A stretch of 64,000 bases of DNA, from NCBI RefSeq assembly GCF_016469335.1, contig NZ_CP059888.1, positions 2,170,001 to 2,234,000 of the forward strand. Direction: 5' to 3'. Source of the stretch: Flocculibacter collagenilyticus (GTDB lineage Bacteria > Pseudomonadota > Gammaproteobacteria > Enterobacterales > Alteromonadaceae). Under the pieces are notes generated by a model that worked only from the letters and a program-made list of their open reading frames with translations, was not told where the DNA came from and made no database searches. The number at the start of each line of letters is the position of its first letter. Within the stretch, counting starts at the first letter, position 1. The position numbers and the translations under genes are program-made. Shown piece after piece: positions 1 through 8,154 of this stretch.

Positions 1-942
1 TAATGAAAAACTCGGACCTTTAGGTACTATTTGAGTTGGATTAATCGTTTTATGGCTATAGTAATAGTGCCGCTTAATGTGCTCAAAATTAACAGTTTCT
101 TTAATCCCTGGCGTTTGATAAAGCCGTTTCATATATTCAAAAATGTGATGATAATCCTGAATGCGCTGCTTATTACATTTAAAATGCCCAACATAAACGG
201 CGTCAAATCGAATTAACGTTGTGAACAATCGCCAGTCGGCTTCTGTTAAAGTCGATTCCACTAAATAAGTATGGCTAGATAACATTTCCTCCACCTTATC
301 TAAGGCTGAAAACAACTTATCAAATGCCTCTTCATAAGCAGCTTGCGTAGTTGCAAAGCCACATTTGTACACACCATTATTAATGTTGTGATACACAAAC
401 TCGTTAATTTCATCTATTTCTTGTTTTATTGGTGCAGGGTAAAAATCTACAGTATTGTTCGTAACATCGTTAAATGCAGTATTAAACATACGGATAATGT
501 CAGCAGATTCATTAGACACTATCGTCCCCGTTTTTTTATCCCACAAAATGGGCACGGTTACGCGACCAGAGTACTGACTGTCCGCCTTTAAATACACTTG
601 GTATAAATAATCGGAGTGAAAAAGATGATCGGGCAGATTATTTTCAACTGAAAATTCCCAGCCGTTTTCCAGCATATCGGGTGATACCACCGACACATCA
701 ATAATATTCTCAAGCCCTTTTAATTTTCTAAAAATCAACGTGCGATGTGCCCAAGGGCATGCAAGCGATACATAAAGGTGGTACCTGTTTGCTTCTGCAA
801 TAAAATCTTCATCTTTATTGTTAACCTCATTTGCAGGCACAATAGTTTGTCTAAACTGCGAGTCTTCTCTAACAAATTTTCCCCCGCTCTCCTTGGTGTC
901 ATACCACTTATCCTGCCACTTGCCGTTTACTAACAACCCCAT
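1..942 (-). CDS. Glutathionyl-hydroquinone reductase (GST superfamily, YqjG/ECM4 type), cut by window edge
   Basis: The reading frame starts at ATG 942 (MGLLVNGKWQDKWYDT) and stays open for 314 codons to base 1, so the C-terminus lies outside the window. The motif SLACPWAHR near residue 60 carries the catalytic Cys-Pro-Trp-Ala-His-Arg signature of this family. The N-terminal GKWQDKWYDT and the later segment SNESADIIRMFN (substrate-side Glu-Ser of the thioredoxin fold) and LTEADWRLFTTLIRFD (all-alpha C-domain) also fit. Family members reduce glutathionyl-hydroquinones with GSH in the cytosol, in quinone detoxification. The gene faces away from the channel gene at 1103, so 943-1102 should hold two divergent promoters. 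The family call is firm; the physiological substrate is not visible. Confidence 0.88.
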   Translation of the reverse strand, partial: MGLLVNGKWQDKWYDTKESGGKFVREDSQFRQTIVPANEVNNKDEDFIAEANRYHLYVSLACPWAHRTLIFRKLKGLENIIDVSVVSPDMLENGWEFSVENNLPDHLFHSDYLYQVYLKADSQYSGRVTVPILWDKKTGTIVSNESADIIRMFNTAFNDVTNNTVDFYPAPIKQEIDEINEFVYHNINNGVYKCGFATTQAAYEEAFDKLFSALDKVEEMLSSHTYLVESTLTEADWRLFTTLIRFDAVYVGHFKCNKQRIQDYHHIFEYMKRLYQTPGIKETVNFEHIKRHYYYSHKTINPTQIVPKGPSFSL

Positions 943-1102
943 ACTTCTCCCCTTACCTCATCGTAAAATATAAAATGACCTAATTTTGCAACAAAAAATT
1001 CAGACTCAATATAACCAATAAGTGTAGTTTCAATTTTGACAAAATAAGAAATTCTTTTATATTTCAATTAGGTTAAAACAACTTTTTTGGATACGTCTTA
1101 AC

Positions 1103-2089
1103 ATGTCAGAAAGGGAAAAGTGCAAATATCAATCTCCGGCAGGCCCCAACTGTCAAGAAGTAGACCTAGGTGCAGGCTACTGCTTTTGGCACGACCCAAA
1201 CTTTGACAAACAAGGACTAGATGTAAAAGAAAAACTCGAAAAGCTTGCAGAATCTGGTGCGTCATTGCATGGATTAAAATTAAAGCGAGTTAATTTAGAA
1301 AATGTAAACTTGGTAAAGCGCGGTTGCACAGACGCTTATGGCTACGACCTATCCTATTCAGACTTCTATCGTGCCAACATGCGCGGCGCACACCTTTTCA
1401 ATATGAAGCTAGAAAACGGCTCACTAATGAAAGCCGACTTACGAGACGCCAACCTGCACTGCTGCAAATTAAAAAACACTAACTTGTTAGGCACTAAGTT
1501 AATCGGTTCTAAAATAGATAATTTAGAGATTGGAGATGAATTACTGCAAGAAGCCGTCGCCAAGCAAGCGTTAAAAGATCGAGATATTGAAAAGGCCGTT
1601 GATCATTTCGAACAGTCTGAAGAAATTTACCGCGATCTTCGCCGAGCAGCAGAACATCAAGGCTTATTTAGTTTAGGCGGAAAATATATCCACAAAGAAC
1701 TAACCATGCGACGCTATCAATATCCGCACTACACAAGTAAGCGGCTATTCTCAAAGTTTGTTGACTTATTTTGCGGCTACGGCGAACAACCTTTAAATGT
1801 GATCAAGTTTTCACTCAGCCTCATTTTTATCTGCGCCTGTTTATATTTTTTATTTGGTATTAAATACGGCGACACCATTATTCAACTAGATATAAACAGT
1901 AACTTCATCACAAATGTATCCGACTTTTTCTCAGCCTTATATTTCAGCGTCGTCACCTTCACCACATTAGGCTACGGCGATTTAACGCCCGTCGGTCCCT
2001 CCCGAATTATCGCCGCCGTAGAAGCTTTTACTGGCAGCTTCACCCTCGCCTTATTCGTGGTGGTGTTTGTGAAGAAAATGACGCGATGA
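1103..2089 (+). CDS. Pentapeptide-repeat potassium channel with N-terminal Cys/His motif
   Basis: The protein has 328 residues in three parts. Residues 7-30 contain Cys7, Cys17, Cys27 and His30, a spacing that could bind zinc. Residues about 50-145 are pentapeptide repeats (SYSDFYRANMRGAHL, KADLRDANL), which fold as a right-handed beta-helix. After a charged linker (KAVDHFEQSEEIYRDLRRA) come a membrane helix at about 222-246, a pore loop with the K+ selectivity filter TTLGYGD (287-293) and a second helix at about 299-325. This is the two-helix KcsA-like layout, so a tetrameric inner-membrane K+ channel with a cytoplasmic beta-helix is expected. Pore and repeats are clear; zinc binding and gating by the N-terminal part are inference. 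The gene stands alone. Confidence 0.85.
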   Translation: MSEREKCKYQSPAGPNCQEVDLGAGYCFWHDPNFDKQGLDVKEKLEKLAESGASLHGLKLKRVNLENVNLVKRGCTDAYGYDLSYSDFYRANMRGAHLFNMKLENGSLMKADLRDANLHCCKLKNTNLLGTKLIGSKIDNLEIGDELLQEAVAKQALKDRDIEKAVDHFEQSEEIYRDLRRAAEHQGLFSLGGKYIHKELTMRRYQYPHYTSKRLFSKFVDLFCGYGEQPLNVIKFSLSLIFICACLYFLFGIKYGDTIIQLDINSNFITNVSDFFSALYFSVVTFTTLGYGDLTPVGPSRIIAAVEAFTGSFTLALFVVVFVKKMTR

Positions 2090-2150
2090 TAGTAACTGCT
2101 TTTCGCTAGCTATACCCTCACATAGAATTTATTAAGCCATAAATATATCG

Positions 2151-2238
2151 GAAGGCGCTTACGGCTTTTCTAACCCACGGAAAGTGTAAGTCGGTTAAGC
2201 ACAGCGCCACCCTAAAAAATAATCCAATGTACAGTCGT
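2151..2238. repeat. REP/BIME-like palindromic repeat, copy A
   Basis: The core at 2186-2238 begins GTAAGTCGGTTAAGC and matches copies at 4603-4655 and 5219-5271 over 53 bases with scattered changes. To its left (2151-2175) is an oppositely oriented arm whose complement begins GTGGGTTAGAAAAGCC, as in a BIME (two REPs head to head). It lies just 3' of the DUF4442 gene. A GTAG- or GTGG-type head followed by a palindrome is the known form of REPs mobilised by RAYT transposases; no RAYT gene is in this window. Confidence 0.65.
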
Positions 2239-2302
2239 GAATCAACTAATTAAAGGTACAGCCATAAATACAAAACTTAAGTAGCTAACAGTATTCTGAG
2301 CC

Positions 2303-2782
2303 TTATTCTGTTTCTTTTATCGGCTTCTCAGAAATCCATAGTTTAATATGGCCTTTAACTACTACTATGCTGTTTTCATCATAAGCAGTAACATTTACTA
2401 GCATGTCTCCTGGTTTCCAGTCTTCCGCTGATACACTTGCTACGCAGCGAATATCACTGCCAGCTTTAGCGGTATAATCAACCGACATTCCTTTAGGGAT
2501 CCAGCGAAGACTTGGAGGAATTGAGGCTTCCGCCATCACCCCCATAGCCATCTCTAAACCATTACAAATCGCTATAACATGCACCGTTTGTATGTGGTTA
2601 AATACTTTCTTTTGCTTTTTAATCAAGCACTCACAATAATTAGGGGTTAGTGTGGTTATATGAGGGTTAATGGTAGAAAAATAGGGAGCAACTTTGCTAA
2701 CAACATACGAGAAAATCTTTTTCCCAAAAGGTAGCCGTTTAAGTTTATTAAATGTATTTAGTGTTTTATTAGACTTGCTCAT
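2303..2782 (-). CDS. DUF4442 hotdog-fold protein (possible acyl-CoA thioesterase)
   Basis: The protein has 159 residues. The central part (CNGLEMAMGVMAEASIPPSLRWIPKGMSVDYTAKA, split here only as a description of residues about 89-123) has the helix and Arg-Trp-Ile-Pro turn typical of DUF4442 proteins, which are relatives of PaaI-type hotdog thioesterases. The C-terminal strands (DMLVNVTAYDENSIVVVKGHIKLWI) complete the sheet. No signal peptide is visible, so a cytosolic location is likely. Activity has not been shown for most members, and the substrate cannot be read from the sequence. The gene is isolated and followed by a REP-like repeat. Confidence 0.7.
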   Translation of the reverse strand: MSKSNKTLNTFNKLKRLPFGKKIFSYVVSKVAPYFSTINPHITTLTPNYCECLIKKQKKVFNHIQTVHVIAICNGLEMAMGVMAEASIPPSLRWIPKGMSVDYTAKAGSDIRCVASVSAEDWKPGDMLVNVTAYDENSIVVVKGHIKLWISEKPIKETE

Positions 2783-3011
2783 ATTCAGGAATAAAGTTTA
2801 TTGCAAAGTGAGTGACGAGTAGTCACATTGTAACCCTCTCTGATATTGGTATCTACCATACTATTTATGCTAATCCACATATTATCTGAATTTGCGCTTA
2901 CCAAATTTCGTTCAGTCTGCGATAACACGCTGTGCGCGCTTCTATACTTAGTGTGAGCTAGCCGTTAAGGTTGCTTTTAACAAGGCTATATCTTGCGAAA
3001 ATGCAGCTAAC

Positions 3012-4244
3012 TCAAAAAAGATTAGCTCTAAAGTCCTTGTTACTTTTTGCAATTTCTTTTGCTTTATTTCTAGCAAACTCTTCTTTAGCACCGTCACCAA
3101 GCTTTTGATAAGCATCCGCAAGGCTGTCATATGCATTGGCGGCATTTGGGTATAACGAAACCCAGTATTGAAATAGGGTAACAGCCTCGTCAATTCTGCC
3201 TTTCGCTAAAAGCATGTAACCAATTCTTTTTATTCTATTTCTATTGTAGTACCGCTCTCCTTTTGGAAACGCTTCAAATCCGTATTCATTGCTTAAATTA
3301 CTGTAGTAAGTTTTTAGATTTTTTAACGTTTCACCCGGCGTTTCGCTAAAGAAGTTGCCGTAATTTGGATCCCATGAGTTTGGCGGAAATATAAAATTAA
3401 ATGCAGACATTACTGAAGGTATAACCGCTGCGTAGCTGTTATAATCAATTAACTCTTGTTTAAACTTAAACTGCTTATTATCTGATTGAGCTAACTCTTT
3501 CCTTAAATAATCATAACCTTCAAGTATTTTAGGGTTTCTGCCTCCGCCATTTTTCGGCATTGATATATACAGGTGCCCACCCAATTCTTTGTTGCTATTA
3601 ACAGTGTTAATAATTTTGTCAAATACGGTGTGCTCACCATAACCCAACGCCTTAAAGTTTGCGGTGTTTATAGCAATATGCGCATTAAACAATCCAGGTT
3701 CTTTCCAAAGACTATGAAGAGCAAACTGCCCTGTGGGAGACAATCCCACTAATATCTTAAATTCAGCAGCTGAAAATTGACTATAAATAAGTTGAGACAC
3801 TTCATCTTTAATAAAATTAAGATACTTGTCTTGATTTCCGCCAAACCCATAGGGTTTACCATTCGAATTCAAAATTGCTGGAGACAAGTCACGTCTTTTT
3901 CCACTCTCATTTGGGATCCCAACTACTATTGCTTCAGGCATTTGGCTATTCAAACCAAGAAAGTGAATCTGACTAGCGATAGCGTTAAACATCAACTCTG
4001 CATCCATAACAAACACAACCGGGAATTTTTGCCTATCCTTAGCTTCTACATATGAATGTGGCAATGAAACAATAATTTCTTTATTTCCATCTAAATATTT
4101 AGATGGCACTACAAAATGAGCAATTGAGGGAGCCCCTAAATCTCCCTTAGCCTGATAGACATCATGAGTTTCGTCTGAAAAACTATTATTTGAAAAACAT
4201 ACTGCGTAAACCGTACATAAAAAAATAAAAATGCGCACTTGCAA
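3012..4244 (-). CDS. Secreted esterase (esterase D/IroE-like alpha/beta hydrolase) with C-terminal TPR
   Basis: The 410-residue protein begins with a signal peptide (hydrophobic IFIFLCTVYAVCF, probable cleavage near residue 23). Residues about 40-290 follow the putative-esterase family: SKYLDGNKEIIVSLPHSY, FPVVFVMDAEL, VVGIPNESGKRRDLSP, and FKILVGLSPTGQFAL at about 162-176. The nucleophile elbow reads GLSPTG around Ser169 instead of the usual G-x-S-x-G, so the second glycine is displaced by one. Residues about 350-405 form a TPR unit (AVTLFQYWVSLYPNAANAY). Related proteins hydrolyse esters such as siderophores or lipids in the periplasm, but no transport genes lie nearby, so the substrate is open. 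The short-reading overlap inside 2948-3193 is only a shadow of this gene. Confidence 0.75.
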   Translation of the reverse strand: MQVRIFIFLCTVYAVCFSNNSFSDETHDVYQAKGDLGAPSIAHFVVPSKYLDGNKEIIVSLPHSYVEAKDRQKFPVVFVMDAELMFNAIASQIHFLGLNSQMPEAIVVGIPNESGKRRDLSPAILNSNGKPYGFGGNQDKYLNFIKDEVSQLIYSQFSAAEFKILVGLSPTGQFALHSLWKEPGLFNAHIAINTANFKALGYGEHTVFDKIINTVNSNKELGGHLYISMPKNGGGRNPKILEGYDYLRKELAQSDNKQFKFKQELIDYNSYAAVIPSVMSAFNFIFPPNSWDPNYGNFFSETPGETLKNLKTYYSNLSNEYGFEAFPKGERYYNRNRIKRIGYMLLAKGRIDEAVTLFQYWVSLYPNAANAYDSLADAYQKLGDGAKEEFARNKAKEIAKSNKDFRANLF

Positions 4245-4557
4245 TTCCCTTATAAATTGAATGGTCCTAATACGTTGAATGATTTGTATAGCAATGTACG
4301 CCCAACATTATTTTTGCGCACAATTAAGCTCTTCAAGGCTCATTTTTTGGTATCAAAAGAAGTCAACGTCCAGTGTGTTTGATTTTTATACAAATATCAA
4401 TTGAAAACTGGTTATTTTCGCGTCAGATATGTGTGAGAGTTCGCAGAAAAGGAAGCCCAAAGGAGCAGAGCTAATGAATTTATCAATCAACAACCTTTTG
4501 GCTGCCCCTAAATGCGTTTTAGTTGACCACTACACATTAAACCATACACCATGCTAG

Positions 4558-4655
4558 AAGGAGCCCTCGGCTTTTCCAACCTACACTACATAAACGTTAA
4601 GCGTAGGTCGGTTAAGCGCAGCGCCACCCGACAAATCAATCCGAGGTATGGCCGT
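4558..4655. repeat. REP/BIME-like palindromic repeat, copy B
   Basis: The core at 4603-4655 begins GTAGGTCGGTTAAGCGCAGC and can pair GTCGG with CCGAC. A second arm at 4558-4585 runs in the opposite direction; its complement begins GTAGGTTGGAAAAGCC. The two heads together make a BIME. It sits 3' of the gene ending at 4668. The rest of 4245-4667 holds no convincing gene, only a 27-codon frame at 4474-4557 preceded by AAAGGAG. Confidence 0.7.
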
Positions 4656-4667
4656 TATCATTTGATT

Positions 4668-5141
4668 TCAGATTGTATGAAATCTTCTACTAACTTTAAC
4701 AAGCAACAAGCACAACGCAATTAAAGTATTCAGTTTATGGTCTTGATAATTTAATTTGACAATCCCTTCTTCACTAACTGAATTTCTGAAATTAAAAATT
4801 AAATCTAGAATACCTGTTGAAGCCTCTTTAGTAGATACAAATCCAATCACGTCTCCATCTGAATAAAAATTATCATTCTCTGGTCTAATCTCAATCTTCT
4901 GTGGATGCTTGAATTCCCAAGCCCAATTAAAGACTCCATACTTTTTTTCTGGAACTTGTTGATTTTGAATTTTTATACAATTTCCGTCAATTTGAGCAAC
5001 TAACTTTTCATTTTCATAAACATCCAACTGAGTTCCTGACTCTGGAATCATCACTGTGTAATCAAGTCGAATATCAGACTCCAAATACAGCTCATGTTTT
5101 ATACCAGTTGTTCTTTGTGGATAATACTTTATAAATGCCAT
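4668..5141 (-). CDS. Unknown protein of 157 residues with C-terminal hydrophobic segment
   Basis: I do not recognise the family. The frame is open up to 5315, but the start at ATG 5141 (MAFIKYYPQRTTG) is preceded by AAGGAAATA at good spacing, and the longer version would run through a REP-like repeat at 5219-5271, so 5141 is preferred. The body is rich in beta-strand-like stretches (IRLDYTVMIP, KLVAQIDGNCIKIQNQQ). It ends with a hydrophobic segment (TLIALCLLLVKVSRR) that could be a membrane tail. A distant likeness in size and layout to the next gene upstream (5364-5831) is possible but not demonstrated. Confidence 0.6.
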   Translation of the reverse strand: MAFIKYYPQRTTGIKHELYLESDIRLDYTVMIPESGTQLDVYENEKLVAQIDGNCIKIQNQQVPEKKYGVFNWAWEFKHPQKIEIRPENDNFYSDGDVIGFVSTKEASTGILDLIFNFRNSVSEEGIVKLNYQDHKLNTLIALCLLLVKVSRRFHTI

Positions 5142-5218
5142 TATTTCCTTATCTCCAAACCAATAAATAGACTCCACCCAAACACTCATACAGTGAAGGT
5201 AATTCAAATTTAAAACGC

Positions 5219-5271
5219 GTAAGTCGGTTAAGCGAAGCGCCACCCGACAAATTAATCCGACGTACGGCCGT
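5219..5271. repeat. REP-like repeat, copy C (single core)
   Basis: This 53-base core (starts GTAAGTCGGTTAAGCGAAGC, ends ACGGCCGT) is nearly the same as copy B and is in the same orientation. No second arm is visible on its left. It lies between two unknown minus-strand genes, 3' of the one at 5364-5831. Confidence 0.7.
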
Positions 5272-5363
5272 AGAGACTGCATGATATCAATGTATAAGCA
5301 TAAATTTTTACGCATATTTTTTTATGCCTATCAACGCTACCTCTGCTAATGATTTTTATGGAG

Positions 5364-5831
5364 TTAAGAATGAAAATCAAACTCATGCCACTGCCAAACA
5401 AGACACATAAGCGAAAAAGTTGTTGTTAAGGGCAAAGAAGGTAAACCTTTACAAGTAACCTTTAAAGGTAAGAATATTCGGAATGGGTTTCGTACCACTT
5501 TAAACGTTGCATCTTTATGTTTTACTAGAAAGCACTCTTCACCAAAGGCGCTTCCTTTATAGCGATAATATTCATCAAATTCTACAAATAGCTCATTCTT
5601 ATAATAAACGCGGCTTATATTCATTGCGTCAGTATGACGCTCAATTTTCATCTTTTCGCCACATAAATATAAAGTGTTTATTCCATCTGAATGAAAAACA
5701 ACCCGCTCTTCCAAAAGGAGCTTAATAATTGTGCCATCAAATTCTACGCTGAATAATGATGTATCTACACCTGCTCCAATCAAATAAGGCTTAGTTACTC
5801 TTAGAAATTTGTGCGTAATTGAAATACTCAA
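5364..5831 (-). CDS. Unknown protein of 155 residues, uncertain start
   Basis: I do not recognise the family. The only start near the 5' end is TTG 5831, with an in-frame stop two codons upstream and no clear ribosome binding site, so the gene may be 5'-truncated or decaying. The protein looks beta-rich (TSLFSVEFDGTIIKLLLEE, ISRVYYKNELFVEFDEYY) and ends with a hydrophobic stretch (TTTFSLMCLVWQW), a layout like that of the neighbouring 157-residue protein. Both are flanked by repeats, in a region otherwise of singletons. Confidence 0.45.
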   Translation of the reverse strand: MSISITHKFLRVTKPYLIGAGVDTSLFSVEFDGTIIKLLLEERVVFHSDGINTLYLCGEKMKIERHTDAMNISRVYYKNELFVEFDEYYRYKGSAFGEECFLVKHKDATFKVVRNPFRIFLPLKVTCKGLPSLPLTTTFSLMCLVWQWHEFDFHS

Positions 5832-5861
5832 AAAACTACACTCTTAATCCGTTAAAAATTC

Positions 5862-5897
5862 AAAAAGGGCTTGGAAAATAACCTTACTAACCAAGCC
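5862..5897 (-). terminator. Intrinsic terminator of acs
   Basis: On the minus strand GGCTTGG and CCAAGCC (5891-5897 and 5868-5874) form a stem followed by CTTTTTG. It lies 63 bases past the acs stop codon and before the next gene on the same strand. Confidence 0.55.
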
Positions 5898-5959
5898 ACA
5901 ACCCTTTGATGTTAATACTAGCAATTTGTTATAAAAGAATTACCTCAGATGCATATCAA

Positions 5960-7891
5960 TCACTGCTTACCCGCAATAAGCTGCTCTACGACGCTTGGAT
6001 CTGCCAGTGTACTGGTGTCGCCTAAGTTTTCTAGTTCATCTTGCGCGATTTTTCTTAAAATACGGCGCATTATTTTACCTGAACGCGTTTTAGGTAATGC
6101 CGAGGCAAACTGTAGTTTTTCAGGTTTAGCAAACGCGCCTATTTCTTTTGCTACAAATTGAGTGAGTTCTTGTTCAAGCTCACTTGTAGCTGGAACACTT
6201 GCCATTAGTGTGACATAGGCATAAACCCCTTCTCCTTTTACATCATGCGGAAAGCCAACCACAGCCGCTTCAGCAACGGCGGGATGTAATACTAATGCAC
6301 TTTCAATTTCCGCTGTACCCAGCCGATGACCACTAACGTTGAGCACATCATCAACACGGCCTGTTATCCAGTAATAACCATCTTTGTCGCGCTTTGCACC
6401 ATCACCCGTGGTGTAATAACCTTTAAACTGTGAGAAATAAGTGTCATAAAACCGTTTGTGATCGCCATAAACGCCGCGCATTTGTCCGGGCCATGATTGT
6501 TTCATGACTAGGTTTCCAGCTCCCTCGCCTTCGATTTCGTTTCCATCATTATCAACAAGGGCAGGCTGTATACCAAAAAATGGACGTGTTGCCGAACCTG
6601 GCTTTAAAGTGGTTGCACCGGGTAATGGCGTAATTAATACGCCGCCAGTTTCAGTTTGCCACCATGTATCTACAATTTGGCACTGGCCATCTCCAACCAC
6701 TTCGTAATACCAATGCCATGCCTCTGGGTTGATAGGTTCACCCACTGTGCCTAGTAAACGTAATGATGAACGGTCATGCTTTTGTACGGCCTCGTCGCCA
6801 AGACTCATTAGTGCACGAATAGCAGTCGGTGCGGTGTAAAATATATTTACATTATGCTTTTCAATAACTTGCCAAAACCGTGAAGCGTCTGGATACGTTG
6901 GTACACCTTCAAATACCAAGGTGGTAGCCCCATTAGCCAATGGCCCGTAAAAGATATATGAATGACCTGTTATCCAGCCAGCGTCAGCTGTGCACCAGTA
7001 CACTTCACCGTCTTGATAGTCAAAAACGTATTTATGAGTGATTGATGCATAAAGCAAATAACCACCAGAAGTATGCAAAACGCCTTTTGGCTTACCTGTT
7101 GAGCCAGATGTATATAATATAAATAATGGATCTTCAGCGTTCATCACCTCGGGTTCACAATATTCCGCAGCACTTTCCATTAGCTCGTGATACCAGCAAT
7201 CTCGCTGTGCGTGCCAATCAATCTTTCCAGCCGTACGTTTAACAACGATCACAGAATGAACATTAGGGCAAGACGCTACTGCTTTATCTGTATTCGCTTT
7301 TAAAGGAATGACTTTCGCCCCTCTTACTCCTTCATCCGCGGTAATCACCACTTGGCAATCAGAGTCTAAAATGCGTGACTTAAGTGACTCAGGTGAAAAG
7401 CCGCCAAACACAACGGAGTGCACCGCGCCTATACGTGCACAAGCGAGCATGGCGTAACCCACTTCAGGGATCATGGGCATGTAAATACAAACTCTATCCC
7501 CTTTTTTTACGCCTCGTTGCTTTAATACATTCGCGAACTTATTCACGTTATCGTAAAGTGCTTGATAGGTAACAGGATAAGAGTCGTTGGGTTCATCACC
7601 TTCAAATAGCATGGCCGTTTGATTCGCTTTTTCAGGTAAGTGTCTATCGATACAATTAACCGACACATTTAGCTCACCATCTGCAAACCAATTAATGTGC
7701 GCCTTGGTGTAGTCAACATCTTGCCCTTCGGTAGGTGCTTTATACCACGTCAATAATTCATTGGCTTTTTTAAGCCAGAATGCATCGCTGTTATCAATTG
7801 ATTGTTGGTATTCTTCAAGGTAAGTATTGTGCGTAAAATAGGTGGGATGAGTAGACTGCTTAACGGGATATTCTTGTTCAAGAGGTCGCAT
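5960..7891 (-). CDS. acs: Acetyl-CoA synthetase (AMP-forming)
   Basis: The 643-residue protein has the length usual for Acs. It makes acetyl-CoA from acetate, ATP and CoA through acetyl-AMP, in the cytosol. Visible signatures are the P-loop-like [11 protein letters not shown], the acetate-pocket stretch [26 protein letters not shown], the hinge region [20 protein letters not shown] and the C-terminal [11 protein letters not shown], whose lysine before IMRR is the conserved catalytic lysine subject to regulatory acetylation in this family. Start ATG 7891 follows AGGATTAAC. It is transcribed alone, divergent from sufS; the 263-base gap between them holds a possible small inverted-repeat element. 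Confidence 0.97.
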   Translation of the reverse strand: MRPLEQEYPVKQSTHPTYFTHNTYLEEYQQSIDNSDAFWLKKANELLTWYKAPTEGQDVDYTKAHINWFADGELNVSVNCIDRHLPEKANQTAMLFEGDEPNDSYPVTYQALYDNVNKFANVLKQRGVKKGDRVCIYMPMIPEVGYAMLACARIGAVHSVVFGGFSPESLKSRILDSDCQVVITADEGVRGAKVIPLKANTDKAVASCPNVHSVIVVKRTAGKIDWHAQRDCWYHELMESAAEYCEPEVMNAEDPLFILYTSGSTGKPKGVLHTSGGYLLYASITHKYVFDYQDGEVYWCTADAGWITGHSYIFYGPLANGATTLVFEGVPTYPDASRFWQVIEKHNVNIFYTAPTAIRALMSLGDEAVQKHDRSSLRLLGTVGEPINPEAWHWYYEVVGDGQCQIVDTWWQTETGGVLITPLPGATTLKPGSATRPFFGIQPALVDNDGNEIEGEGAGNLVMKQSWPGQMRGVYGDHKRFYDTYFSQFKGYYTTGDGAKRDKDGYYWITGRVDDVLNVSGHRLGTAEIESALVLHPAVAEAAVVGFPHDVKGEGVYAYVTLMASVPATSELEQELTQFVAKEIGAFAKPEKLQFASALPKTRSGKIMRRILRKIAQDELENLGDTSTLADPSVVEQLIAGKQ

Positions 7892-7928
7892 GTTAATCCT
7901 TTATAATTATTTTTTATTCAGATTTTTA

Positions 7929-8054
7929 TATACCCACTCTAACTGAAGATACAGCGTTATTGACGACGCTTTCACACTCATCACTTAGTTTGTCTAAGCG
8001 CTTGAGGAGTCGATTACTTGTCGCCTAGCTGCCTTTTCAATTGCTTTGGGTATA
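7929..8054. repeat. Candidate small inverted-repeat element in the acs-sufS gap
   Basis: TATACCCA at 7929-7936 and TGGGTATA at 8047-8054 face each other across 126 bases, with further internal dyads (AGCGTTATTGACGACGCT). Eight-base ends alone are weak evidence; it would need other genomic copies to count as a repeat. Confidence 0.25.
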
Positions 8055-8154
8055 CGTTTTGATTCTGCTACGCTAAAATTTATACAAATTTACTTGCTTC
8101 GTCATTAAAAAAATTGGATTATTCACGCCCATTTTATTGTTGCCTAGATAAACT

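Noticed and set aside
1-933. Plus-strand frames at 31-216, 343-591 and 745-933
   Set aside because: They are shadows of the minus-strand glutathionyl-hydroquinone reductase, whose 314 codons cover the same bases.
5142-5315. N-terminal extension of the unknown protein at 4668-5141
   Set aside because: It runs through a REP-like repeat and has no ribosome site; ATG 5141 has a good one.
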